From: Ectobius pallidus
Taxonomy: Eukaryota > Arthropoda > Insecta > Blattodea > Ectobiidae
Assembly (NCBI GenBank): GCA_964059195.1
Contig: CAXKWD010000002.1
Location: forward strand, 165,794,559-165,858,558
Reading direction: 5' to 3'
Length of the DNA stretch: 64,000 nt
Below, piece by piece: positions 51,740-64,000 of the stretch. The notes beneath the pieces were generated by a model that ran no database searches, was not told the DNA's origin, and saw nothing but the letters and a program-made list of their open reading frames with translations. The stretch's first letter is position 1; every line of letters starts with the position of its first letter. Made by a program: the position numbers and the translations under genes.

Positions 51740-54700
51740 ATCAACAATAAAAATGTACCATAGTTTACGAGATAACGGCTGTCGAACCGTTGAAAACGCC
51801 TCACACGAAAAGAGTCATATCGGCAAAAATAACATCTTTTACAATTCCGCACACTCTCAGCATAAAATAAACTTTCGGAAATAAAAATAAAATCTACGCT
51901 TACGGAAGATGGTAGGGCTTAGAATCCCGGGAAGGCATGCAGCTTCTATTAAAGAACAGGATTGTATAAGAGTGGAAAAAGAACAGTTTCAACTGCTTTT
52001 GCATATTAACTTATGTTTCCTCGGAAACGCAAGAAATTTTTGAGATTATATTGTTAATGTAAAAACAGTATCTTTTATTCTTGGAGATGAAAATCGGGCA
52101 GGATTTTAGAAAACTCGAAATAAAAACGTTTTATCAGCGTACTACATAAATCCTCCCAAATGACAAAACGCATATCTTTTCATTGCGAATATAACCATGT
52201 ACTTCAACAATAAAAATGTACCATAGTTTACGAGATAAAGGCTTTCGAACCGTTGAAAACGCCTCGCACGAAAAAAGTCATATCGGCAAAAATAACATCT
52301 TTTTCAATTCCGCACACTCACGGCATAAAAGATACTTTCGGAAATAAAACTAAAATCGACGCTAACGGAAGTTGGCAGGGCTGAGAATCCCGGGAAGGCA
52401 TGCAGCTTCTATTAAAGCACAGGATTGTATAAGAGTGGAAAAAGAACAGTTTCAACTGCTTTTGCATATAAACTTATGTTTCCTCGGAAACACAAGACAT
52501 TTTTGAGATTATATTGTTAATGTAAAAACAATATTTTTTATTCTTGGAGATGAAAGTCGCGCAGGATTTTAGAAAAGTCGAAATAAAACCATTTTATCAG
52601 CCTAGTACATAACAACTCCCAAGAGACGAACGTCATAACATTTCATTGCGAATAAAACCGTGTACATCAACAATAAAAATGTACCGTAGTTTACGAGATA
52701 ACGGCTGTCGAACCGTTGAAAACGCCTCGCACGAAAAAAGTCATATCGGCAAAAATAACATCTTTTACAATTCTGCACACTCACAGCATAAAAGAAACTT
52801 TCGGAAATAAAAATAAAATCGACGCTTACGGAAGTTGGTAGGGCTGAGAATCCCGGGAAGGCATGCAGCTTCTATAAAAGCGGAGGATTGTATAAAAGTG
52901 AATAAAAAAAGTTTCAACTGCCTTTGGCATATAAACTTATGTTTCCTCGGAAACACAAGACATTTTTGAGATTATATTGTTAATGTAAAAACAATATTTT
53001 TTATTCTTGGAGATGAAAATCGCGCAGGATTTTAGAAAAGTCGAAATAAAATCATTTTATCAGCCTAGTACATAAAAACTCCCAATATACGAACGTCATA
53101 ACATTTCATTGCGAATAAAAGCGTGTACATCAACAATAAAAATGTACCATAGTTTACGAGATAACGGCTGTCGAACCGTTGAAAACGACTCACACGAAAA
53201 AAGTCTTATCGGCAAAAATAACATCTTTTATAATTCCGCATACTCACAGCATAAATGAAACTTTCGGATATAAAAATAAAATCGACGCTAACGGAAGTTG
53301 GCAAGGCTGAGAATCCCGGGAAGGCATGCAGCTTCTATTAAACACAGGATTGTATAAGAGTGGAAAAAGAACAGTTTCAACTGCTTTTGCATATAAACTT
53401 ATGTTTCCTCGGAAACACAAGACATTTTTGAGATTATATTGTTAATGTAAAAACAATATTTTTTATTGTTGGATATGAAAATCGCGCAGGATTTTAGAAA
53501 AGTCGAAATAAAATCATTTTATCAGCATAGTACATAAAAACTCCCAAGAGACGAACGTCATAACATTTCATTGCGAATAAAACCGTGTACATCAACAATA
53601 AAAATGTACCATAGTTTACGAGATAACGGCTGTCGAAGCGTTGAAAACGCCTCGCACGAAAAAAGTCATATCGGCAAAAATAACGTCTTTTACTGTTCCG
53701 CACACTGACAGCATAAAAGAAACTTTCGGAAATTTAAAATAAAATCGACGCTTACGGAAGTTGGTAGGGCTGAGAATCCCGGGAAGGCATGCAGCTTCTA
53801 TTAAAAAGCAGGATTGTATAAGAGTGGAAAAAGAACAGTTTCAACTGCTTTTGCATAGCCTATAAACTTATGTTTCCTCGGAAACGCAAGAAATTATTGA
53901 GATTATATTGTTAATGTAAAAACAGTATCATTTATTCTTGGAGATGAAAATCGCGCAGCATTTTTGAAAACTCGAAATAAAAACGTTTTATCAGCGTACT
54001 ACTTAAATCCACCCAAATGACAAAAGGCATAACTTTTCATTGCGAATATAACCATGTACATCAACAATAAAAATGTACCATAGTTTACGAGATAAAGGCT
54101 TTCGAACCGTTGAAAACGCCTCGCACGAAAAAAGTCACATCGGCAAAAATAACATCTTTTACAATTCCGCACACTCACAGCATAAAAAAACTTTCGGAAA
54201 TAAAAATAAAATCGACGCTTACGAAAGTTGGCAGGGCTGAGAATCCCGGGAAGGGATGCAGCTTCTATAAAAGCGGATGATTGAATAAAAGAGGAAAAAA
54301 AAAGTTTCAACTGCCTTTGGCATATAAACTTATGTTTCCTCGGAAACACAAGACATTTTTGAGATTATATTGTTAATGAAAAACAATATTTTTTATTCTT
54401 GGAGATGAAAATCGCGCAGGATTTCAGAAAAGTCGATATAAAACCATTTTATCAGCCTAGTACATAAAATCTCCCAAGAGACGAACGTCATAACATTTCA
54501 TTGCGAATAAAAGCGTGTACATCAACAATAAAAATGTACCATAGTTTACGAGATAACGGCTGTCGAACCGTTGAAAACGCCTCACACGAAAAGAGTCATA
54601 TCGGCAAAAATAACATCTTTTACAATTCCGCACACTCTCAGCATAAAAGAAACTTTCGGAAGTAAAAATAAAATCTACGCTTACGGAAGATGGTAGGGCT

Positions 54701-57700
54701 TAGAATCCCGGGAAGGCATGCAGCTTCTATTAAAGAACAGGATTGTATAAGAGTGGAAAAAGAACAGTTTCAACTGCTTTTGCATATTAATTATGTTTCC
54801 TCGGAAACGCAAGAAATTTTTGAGATTATATTGTTAATGTAAAAACAGTATCTTTTATTCTTGGAGACGAAAATCGCGCAGGATTTTAGAAAACTCGAAA
54901 TAAAAACGTTTTATCAGCGTACTACATAAATCCTCCCAAATGACAAAACGCATATCTTTTCATTGCGAATATAACCATGTACTTCAACAATAAAAATGTA
55001 CCATAGTTTACGAGATAAAGGCTTTCGAACCGTTGAAAACGCCTCGCACGAAAAAAGTCATATCGGCAAAAATAACATCTTTTTCAATTCCGCACACTCA
55101 CGGCATAAAAGATACTTTCGGAAATAAAAATAAAATCGACGCTTACGAAAGTTGGCATGGCAGAGAATCCCGGGAAGGCATGCAGCTTCTATAAAAGCGC
55201 AGGATTTTATAACAGTGTAAAAAAAACAGTTTCAACTGCCTTTGGCATATAAACTTATGTTTCCTCGGAAACACAAGACATTTTTGAGATTATATTGTTA
55301 ATGTAAAAACAATATTTTTTATTGTTGGATATGAAAATCGTGCAGGGTTTTAGAAAAGTCGAAATAAAATCATTTTATCAGCCTAGTACATAAAAACTCC
55401 CAAGAGACGAACGTCATAACATTTCATTGCGAATAAAAGCGTGTACACAACAATAAAAATATACCATAGTTTACGAGATAACGGCTGTCGAACCGTTGAA
55501 AACGACTCACACGAAAAAAGTCATATCGGCAAAAATAACATCTTTTTCAAATCCGCATACTCACAGCATACAAGAAACTTTCAGAAATAAAACTAAAATC
55601 GACGCTAACGGAAGTTGGCAGGGCTGAGAATCCCGGGAAGGCATGCAGCTTCTATTAAAGCGCAGGATTGTATAAGAGTGGAAAAAGAACAGTTTCAACT
55701 GCTTTTGCATATAAACTTATGTTTCCTCGGAAACACAAGACATTTTTGAGATTATATTGTTAATGTAAAAACAATATTTTTTATTCTTGGAGATGAAACC
55801 TCGCAGGATTTTACAAAAGTCGATATAAAACCATTTTATCAGCCTAGTACATAAAAACTCACAAGAGACGAACGTCATAACATTTCATTGCGAATAAAAC
55901 AGTGTACATCAACAATAAAAATGTACCATAGTTAACGAGATAACGGCTGTCGAACCGTTGAAAACGCCTCGCACGAAAAAAGTCATATCGGCAAAAATAA
56001 CATCTTTTACAATTCCGCACACTCACAGCATAAAAGAAACTTCGGAAATAAAAATAAAATCGACGCTTACGAAAGTTGGCAGGGCTGAGAATCCCGGGAA
56101 GGAATGCAGCTTCTATAAAAGCGCAGGATTGTATAAAAGTGGACAAAAAACAGTTTCAACTGCCTTTGGCATATAAACTTATGTTTCCTCGGAAACACAA
56201 GACATTTTTGAGATTATATTGTTATTGTAAAAGCAATATTTATAATTCTTAAGATGAAAATCGCGCAGGATTTTAGAAAAGTCGAAATAAAACCATTTTA
56301 TCAGCCTAGTACATAAAAACTCCCAAGAGACGAACGTCATAACATTTCATTGCGAATAAAAGCGTGTACATCAACAATAAAAATGTACCATAGTTTACGA
56401 GATAACGGCTGTCGAACCGTTGAAAACGACTCACGCGAAAAAAGTCATATCGGCAAAAATAACATCTTTTCAAATCCGCATACTCACAGCATAAAAGAAA
56501 CTTTCGGAAATAAAACTAAAATAGACGCTAACGGAAGTTGGCAGGGCTGAGAATCCCGGGAAGGCATGCAGCTTCTATTAAAGCGCAGGATTGTATAAGA
56601 GTGGAAAAAGAACAGTTTCAACTGTTTTTGCATATAAACTTATGTCTCCTCGCAAACACAAGACATTTTTGAGATTATATTGTTATTGTAAAAGCAATAT
56701 TTTTTATTCTTAAGATGAAAATCGCGCAGGATTTTAGAAAAGTCGAAATAAAATCATTTTATCAGCCTAGTACATAAAAACTCACAAGAGACGAACGTCA
56801 TAACATTTCATTGCGAATAAAAGCGTGTACACAACAATAAAAATATACCATAGTTTACGAGATAACGGCTGTCGAACCGTTAAAAACGTCTCACACGAAA
56901 AAAGTCATATCGGCAAAAATAACATCTTTTTCAAATCCGCATACTCACAGCATAAAAGAAACTTTCAGAAATAAAACTAAAATCGACGCTAACGGAAGTT
57001 GGCAGGGCTGAGAATCCCGGGAAGGCATGCAGCTTCTATTAAAGCGCAGGATTGTATAAGAGTGGAAAAAGAACAGTTTCAACTGCTTTTGCATATAAAC
57101 TTATGTTTCCTCGGAAACACAAGACATTTTTGAGATTATATTGTTAATGTAAAAACAATATTTTTTATTCTTGGAGATGAAAAGCTCGCAGGATTTTACA
57201 AAAGTCGATATAAAACCATTTTATCAGCCTAGTACATAAAAACTCACAAGAGACGAACGTCATAACATTTCATTGCGAATAAAACAGTGTACATCAACAA
57301 TAAAAATGTACCATAGTTTACGAGATAACGGCTGTCGAACCGTTAAAAACGCCTCGCACGAAAAAAGTCATATCGGCAAAAATAACATCTTTTACAATTC
57401 CGCACACTCACAGCATAAAAGAAACTTCGGAAATAAAAATAAAATCGACGCTTACGAAAGTTGGCAGGGCTGAGAATCCCGGGAAGGAATGCAGCTTCTA
57501 TAAAAGCGCAGGATTGTATAAAAGTGGACAAAAAACAGTTTCAACTGCCTTTGGCATATAAACTTATGTTTCCTCGGAAACACAAGACATTTTTGAGATT
57601 ATATTGTTATTGTAAAAGCAATATTTATAATTCTTAAGATGAAAATCGCGCAGGATTTTAGAAAAGTCGAAATAAAACCATTTTATCAGCCTAGTACATA

Positions 57701-59430
57701 AAAACTCCCAAGAGACGAACGTCATAACATTTCATTGCGAATAAAAGCGTGTACATCAACAATAAAAATGTACCATAGTTTACGAGATAACGGCTGTCGA
57801 ACCGTTGAAAACGACTCACGCGAAAAAAGTCATATCGGCAAAAATAACATCTTTTCAAATCCGCATACTCACAGCATAAAAGAAACTTTCGGAAATAAAA
57901 CTAAAATAGACGCTAACGGAAGTTGGCAGGGCTGAGAATCCCGGGAAGGCATGCAGCTTCTATTAAAGCGCAGGATTGTATAAGAGTGGAAAAAGAACAG
58001 TTTCAACTGCTTTTGCATATAAACTTATGTCTCCTCGGAAACACAAGACATTTTTGAGATTATATTGTTATTGTAAAAGCAATATTTTTTATTCTTAAGA
58101 TGAAAATCGCGCAGGATTTTAGAAAAGTCGAAATAAAATCATTTTATCAGCCTAGTACATAAAAACTCACAAGAGACGAACGTCATAACATTTCATTGCG
58201 AATAAAAGCGTGTACACAACAATAAAAATATACCATAGTTTACGAGATAACGGCTGTCGAACCGTTAAAAACGTCTCACACGAAAAAAGTCATATCGGCA
58301 AAAATAACATCTTTTTCAAATCCGCATACTCACAGCATAAAAGAAACTTTCAGAAATAAAACTAAAATCGACGCTAACGGAAGTTGGCAGGGCTGAGAAT
58401 CCCGGGAAGGCATGCAGCTTCTATTAAAGCGCAGGATTGTATAAGAGTGGAAAAAGAACAGTTTCAACTGCTTTTGCATATAAACTTATGTTTCCTCGGA
58501 AACACAAGACATTTTTGAGATTATATTGTTAATGTAAAAACAATATTTTTTATTCTTGGAGATGAAAAGCTCGCAGGATTTTACAAAAGTCGATATAAAA
58601 CCATTTTATCAGCCTAGTACATAAAAACTCACAAGAGACGAACGTCATAACATTTCATTGCGAATAAAACAGTGTACATCAACAATAAAAATGTACCATA
58701 GTTTACGAGATAACGGCTGTCGAACCGTTAAAAACGCCTCGCACGAAAAAAGTCATATCGGCAAAAATAACATCTTTTACAATTCCGCACACTCACAGCA
58801 TAAAAGAAACTTCGGAAATAAAAATAAAATCGACGCTTACGAAAGTTGGCAGGGCTGAGAATCCCGGGAAGGAATGCAGCTTCTATAAAAGCGCAGGATT
58901 GTATAAAAGTGGACAAAAAACAGTTTCAACTGCCTTTGGCATATAAACTTATGTTTCCTCGGAAACACAAGACATTTTTGAGATTATATTGTTATTGTAA
59001 AAGCAATATTTATAATTCTTAAGATGAAAATCGCGCAGGATTTTAGAAAAGTCGAAATAAAACCATTTTATCAGCCTAGTACATAAAAACTCCCAAGAGA
59101 CGAACGTCATAACATTTCATTGCGAATAAAAGCGTGTACATCAACAATAAAAATGTACCATAGTTTACGAGATAACGGCTGTCGAACCGTTGAAAACGAC
59201 TCACGCGAAAAAAGTCATATCGGCAAAAATAACATCTTTTCAAATCCGCATACTCACAGCATAAAAGAAACTTTCGGAAATAAAACTAAAATAGACGCTA
59301 ACGGAAGTTGGCAGGGCTGAGAATCCCGGGAAGGCATGCAGCTTCTATTAAAGCGCAGGATTGTATAAGAGTGGAAAAAGAACAGTTTCAACTGCTTTTG
59401 CATATAAACTTATGTCTCCTCGGAAACACA
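51740..59430. repeat. 16-monomer segmental duplication, right copy with one added trimer
   Basis: Matches the 44.3-50.6 kb segment at an offset of 7400-7401 bp as far as about 58.0 kb. Beyond the trimer region the offset becomes 8786 bp, because one extra 1385-bp trimer unit is present here. The copy therefore shows both a large duplication and a later local expansion. Confidence 0.8.
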
Positions 59431-59500
59431 AGACATTTTTGAGATTATATTGTTATTGTAAAAGCAATATTTTTTATTCTTAAGATGAAAATCGCGCAGG
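55340..59500. repeat. Trimeric higher-order repeat, 1385-bp unit (three units)
   Basis: The marker gttattgtaaaagcaatatttataattc starts at 56221, 57606 and 58991, exactly 1385 bp apart. Its three monomers carry, in turn, gtgtacacaacaat, ctcgcaggattttac with acagtgtac, and cttaagatg with cgactcacgcg. The last two units share the rare ccgttaaaaacg in two adjacent monomers (near 56877, 57342, 58262 and 58727), which marks them as the most recent pair. A two-unit version lies near 47.9-50.7 kb. Confidence 0.85.
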
Positions 59501-62500
59501 ATTTTAGAAAAGTCGAAATAAAACCATTTTATCAGCCTAGTACATAAAAACTCCCAAGACACGAACGTCATAACATTTCATTGCGAATAAAAGCGTGTTC
59601 ATCAACAATAAAAATGTACCATAGTTTACGAGATAACGGCTGTCGAACCGTTGAAAACGACTCACACGATAAAAGTCATGTCGGCAAAAATAACATCTTT
59701 TATAATTCCGCATACTCACAGCATAAAAGAAATTTTCGGAAATAAAAATAAAATCGACGCTAACGTAAGTTGGTAGGGCTGAGAATCCCGGGAAGGCATG
59801 CAGCTTCTATTAAAGCGCAGGATTGTATAAGAGTGGAAAAAGAACAGTTTCAACTGCTTTTGCATATAAACTTATGTTTCCTCGGAAACACAAGACATTT
59901 TTGAGATTATATTGTTAATGTAAAAACAATATATTTTATTCTTGGAGATGAAAGTCGCGCAAGATTTCAGAAAAGTCGAAATAAAACCATTTTATCAGCC
60001 TAGTACATAAAAACTCAAAAGAGACGAACGTCATAACATTTCATTGGGAATAAAAGCGTGTACATCAATAATAAAAATGTACCATAGTTTACGAGATAAC
60101 GACTGTCGAACCGTTGAAAACGACTCACACGAAAAAAATCATATCGTCAAAAATAACATCTTTTACGATTCCGCATACTCACAGCATAAAAGAAACTTTC
60201 GGAAATGAAAATATAATCGACGCTAACGGAAGTTGGCAGGGCTGAGAATCCCGGGAAGGCATGCAGCTTCTATTAAAGCGCAGGATTGTATAAGGGTGGA
60301 AAAAGAACAGTTTCAACTGCTTTTGCATATTAACTTATGTTTCGTCGGAAACGCAAGAAATTTTTGAGATTATATTGTTAATGTAAAAACAATATTTTTA
60401 TTCTTGGAGATGAAAATCGCGCAGGATTTTACAAAAGTCGAAATAAAACCATTTTATCAGCCTAGTACATAAAAACTCCCAAGAGACGAACGTCATAACA
60501 CTTCATTGCGAATAAAAGCGTGTACATCAACAATAAAAATGTACCACAGTTTTCGAGATAACGGCTGTCGAACCGTTGAAAACTACTCACACGAAAAAAG
60601 TCATATCGGCAAAAATAACATCTTTTATAATTCCGCATACTCACAGGATAGAAGAAACTTTCGGAAATAAAAATAAAATCGACGCTAACGGAAGTTGGCA
60701 GGGCTGAGAATCCCGGGAAGGCATGCAGGTTCTATTAAAGCTCAGGATTGTATAAGATCGGAAAAAGAACAGTTTCAACTGCTTTTGCATATAAACTTAT
60801 GTTTCCTCGGAAACACAAGACATTTTTGAGATTATATTGTTAATGTAAAAATATTTTTTATTCTTGGAGATGAAAATCGCGCAGGATTTTAGAAAAGACG
60901 AAATAAAACCATTTTATCAGCCTATTACATAAAAACTCCCAAGAGACGAACGTCATAACATTTCATTGCGAATAAAAGCGTGTACTTCAACAATAAAAAT
61001 GTACCATAGTTTACGAGATAACGGCTGTCGAACCGTTGAAAACGCCTCACACGAAAAAAGTAATATCGGCAAAAATAACATCTTTTACAATTCCGCACAC
61101 TCACAGCATAAAAGAAACTTTCGGAAATAAAAATAAAATCAACGCTTACGGAAGTTGGTAGGGCTGAGAATCCCGGGAAGGCATGCAGCTTCGATTAAAA
61201 AGCAGGATTGTATAAGAGTGGAAAAAGAACAGTTTCAACTGCTTTTGCATATAAACTTATGTTTTCTCGGAAACGCAAGAAATTTTTGAGATTATATTGT
61301 TAATGTAAAAACAGTATTTTTTATTCTTGGAGATGAAATCGCGCAGGATTTTTGAAAACTCGAAATAAAAACGTTTTATCAGCGTACTACATAAATCCTC
61401 CCAAATGACAAAAGGCATAACTTTTCATTGCGAATATAACCATGTACATCAACAATAAAAATGTACCATAGTTTACGAGATAACGGCTGTCGAAGCGTTG
61501 AAAACGCCTCGCACGAAAAAAGTCATATCGGCAAAAATAACGTCTTTTACAGTTCCGCACACTCACAGCATAAAGAAACTTTCGGAAATAAAAATAAAAT
61601 CGACGCTAACGAAAGTTGACAGGGCTCAGAATCCCGGGAAGGCATGCAGCTTCTATAAAAGCGCAGGATTGTATAACAGTGGGAAAAAAGTTTCAACTGC
61701 CTTTGGCATATAAACTTAGGTTTCCTCGGAAACACAAGACATTTTTGAGATTATATTGTTAATGTAAAAACAATATTTTTTATTGTTGGATATAAAAATC
61801 GCGCAGGATTTTAGAAAAGACGAAATAAAATCATTTTATCAGCCTAGTACATAAAAACTCCCAAGAGACGAACGTCATAACATTTCATTGCGAATAAAAC
61901 CGTGTACATCAACAATAAAAATGTACCATAGTTTACGTGATAACGGCTGTCGAACCGTTGAAAACGCCTCGCACGAAAAAAGTCATATCGCCAGAAATAA
62001 CATCTTTTTCAATTCCGCACACTCCCAGCATAAAAGAAACTTACGGAAATAAAAATAAAATCGACGCTTACGAAAGTTGGCATGGCTGAGAATCCCGGGA
62101 AGGCATGCAGCTTCTATAAAAGCGCAGGATTGTATAACAGTGGGGAAAAAAACAGTTTCAACTGCCTTTGGCATATAAACTTATGTTTCCTCGGAAACAC
62201 AAGACATTTTTGAGATTATATTGTTAATGTAAAAACAGTATCTTTTATTCTTGGAGATGAAAATCGCGCAGGATTTTAAAAAACTCGAAATAAAAACGTT
62301 TTATCAGCGTACTACATAAATCCTCCCAAATGACAAAAGGCATAACTTTTCATTGCGAATATAACCATGTACATCAACAATAAAAATGTACCCTAGTTTA
62401 CGAGATAAAGGCTTTCGAACCGTTGAAAACGCCTCGCACGAAAAAAGTCATATCGACAAAAATAACGTCTTTTACAGTTCCGCACACTCTCAGCATAAAA

Positions 62501-63184
62501 GAAACTTTCGGAAATTTAAAATAAAATCGACGCTAACGAAAGTTGACAGGGCTGAGAATCCCGGGAAGGCATGCAGCTCCTATAAAAGCGCAGGATTGTA
62601 TAACAGTGTAAAAAAAACAGTTTCAACTGCCTTTGGCATATAAACTTATGTTTCCTCGGAAACACAAGACATTTTTGAGATTATATTGTTAATGTAAAAA
62701 CAATATTTTTTATTCTTGGAGATGAAAGTCGCGCAGGATTTTAGACAAGTCAAAATAAAACCATTTTATCAGCCTAGTACCACAGTATACGTATTAATAC
62801 AGTAAGGAAACTCAGTCCGTTTTTCTGCCATACGGACATGCGCGCGCAGATTCCATGCGATCCTACCGGCCATTGAGTAATACTACTGTTATGGTGAATA
62901 TTTTATTTATATATTTGTTTGTTAATGTGATACTTTTAGGGTTTCATAAAATCCGTATAAAAGATACTATCAACTTTATTAACAACATATATATTCTTAT
63001 TCTGTTAGTTAGAATCATGTAAGTATTCACATTTACTCAAACAGTTTACGATGTCTCTCTACATATTGATACAATAATAACATAGACAAGTTTCATACCT
63101 TTTTAGAAGTTGTTCTCAGAGCTAGCAGCACACACGGGAAGGGTTGACGGGGTGATGTTGTCGTCGGAACCTCTCCAATCTTCT

Positions 63185-63204
63185 CTCGGGCCCAAAGGCC
63201 CGAG
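63185..63204. other. Perfect 8-bp stem, 4-base loop hairpin
   Basis: CTCGGGCC and GGCCCGAG flank CAAA. This is the strongest hairpin in the flank and lies in its GC-richer part. No T-run follows to suggest a terminator, and its role is unknown. Confidence 0.75.
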
Positions 63205-63394
63205 TGGCGTGGCCACAGACAGGGCTGCTGCCTGACTCTCCTAGTACATATTTCGAGTCCTATTTATACGAAGATAATGCTGACATTGCACTCTGTAATT
63301 AGGCTGTTGATTCTTCATTGTGTTGCGGCAATCATATTACTTAATATCTTTGCAATCTGTAGTTGCTCCACAACACCCTTCCCTCCTTCATGGT

Positions 63395-63434
63395 GTAGGT
63401 ACCTGTAGGTACCTTGGTCCTTGGTCCTTGGTCT
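63395..63434. repeat. Two short tandem repeats in the flank
   Basis: GTAGGTACCT is present twice (63395-63414) and is directly followed by TTGGTCC repeated three times with one final mismatch (63414-63434). They are likely replication-slippage products. Confidence 0.85.
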
Positions 63435-64000
63435 ATGTGGGTCCATATTTTACGATGATACGTTTTGTACAGAGATCAGTACATCAGCTGTGGACTACTA
63501 TTCATCGTTTTCTGCGTTGATATCAGAATGAGGAGGTCATTGTTTTGGAGAATTGATTTTTCAGCATAATATGAATCTTCTTGGATAGAAAGGAATGTGT
63601 GTGCTGCTTACATCAGTAAATTACAGTGTCTCAACATAAACATAATAAAACCCTTTTCTGTTTAAAATATATGCACTTAATCCACAAGAAAATAAAATAT
63701 TGAAATATTTGGCTTTTCATTTTGGTAAACTCTTTTTTCTTAATAAGTTAAGTTGTTTTTAAGTGCATATTAGCCTATTAACAATACGAATAATTTTTCT
63801 GAAATTTTAAAACATAAGACATAATATCAATAACAGCAATCAGGTAAAATCGTTCCAATGAACTGTCACTTAGTATAACAGTTCTTATAAATATAATCTG
63901 CACCTATTATTTAAACATACATTTTTATATGAGAAAATTAAGTGAATGCAATATTGTGTCAGTATTCATTCACAAAATAGTGATACACAGTTAACAGAAA

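Larger units (their letters stand above)
34393..62780. repeat. Satellite array, block 4 (about 61 monomers), to the array edge
   Basis: The longest uninterrupted block. It starts with the right AGTGG of LTR 2 and ends in mid-monomer after cctagtac at 62780. B types are seen near 34535, 35925, 37325, 38250, 42400, 43330, 44715, 46570, 47490, 52110, 53970, 54890, 61345 and 62285. A 5-bp insertion giving gcatagcctataaac marks related monomers at about 37208, 46454 and 53854. Large parts are duplicated at offsets of about 7400, 9246 and 18956 bp. No gene is present. Confidence 0.96.
62781..64000. other. Array edge and non-satellite flank, no gene recognised
   Basis: Satellite homology ends at cctagtac (62780) and does not return. 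What follows is AT-rich sequence with a GC-richer island at about 63120-63240. A short inverted pair GTCCGT/ACGGAC lies at 62815-62837. A 66-codon ORF at 63320-63520 has no recognisable motif. The CACAGTATAC start could be a transposon terminus, but no matching inverted end or target duplication is visible. I see no exon, RNA gene or known element. Confidence 0.6.

Noticed and set aside
1..62780. CRISPR array
   Set aside because: The repeat is about 462 bp with no short direct repeats separated by unique spacers, and the retroelements point to a eukaryote.
63120..63240. A structural RNA gene in the GC-richer flank
   Set aside because: Beyond the 8-bp hairpin I could not fold it into a tRNA, snRNA or rRNA shape, and no promoter box was found.

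Overview
The window is one long tandem array of a satellite with a monomer of about 462 bp (seen range 457-465). It fills 1-62780, is interrupted three times by retroelement sequence, and stops at 62780 against non-repetitive DNA. The spacing of the landmark gtttcctcggaaac gives the period. About 56.7 kb of satellite equals roughly 123 monomers. The DNA is AT-rich and there is no host protein-coding gene that I can support. The one full-length coding region belongs to a CR1-like LINE. A satellite block with a LINE of this type and a TG...CA solo LTR suggests an arthropod, most likely insect, heterochromatic or pericentromeric region. This is inference and no species is assigned.

Layout: 1-14651 satellite; 14652-18800 a 5'-truncated LINE on the minus strand, with an intact 970-aa endonuclease/reverse transcriptase ORF, a partial ORF1 and a (TATC)n 3' tail; 18801-27861 satellite; 27862-28811 a 950-bp solo LTR flanked by a perfect 5-bp target duplication (AGTGG); 28812-33443 satellite (ten monomers); 33444-34392 a second, nearly identical solo LTR at the same position of the monomer with the same AGTGG; 34393-62780 satellite; 62781-64000 array edge and AT-rich flank with no gene recognised.

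The satellite is organised at several levels. At least two monomer families exist: a common A type, and a B type (about 28 monomers) marked by aaactcgaaataaaaacg, cgtactacataaatcctccc and gataaaggctttcgaacc. Monomers form higher-order repeats: an A-B dimer of 922 bp (about 2.0-5.0 kb), a trimer of about 1382 bp (7.1-10.6 kb), a different trimer of 1385 bp (about 48-51 and 55-59.5 kb), a 12-mer of about 5541 bp, a 16-mer of about 7400 bp, a 20-mer of about 9246 bp and a copy at about 18956 bp (41 monomers). The first 3.2 kb recurs near 21.7-24.4 kb. The duplicated LTR shows that array turnover carried a transposon remnant along with it.

No operon-like or defence-like system is present. The many short ORFs in the monomers are by-products of the repeat sequence. 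The points worth following are the nested repeat history, the copied solo LTR with its empty sites, the LINE between two twin monomers, a unique 31-bp GC-rich patch at 26560-26590, and the array boundary at 62780.
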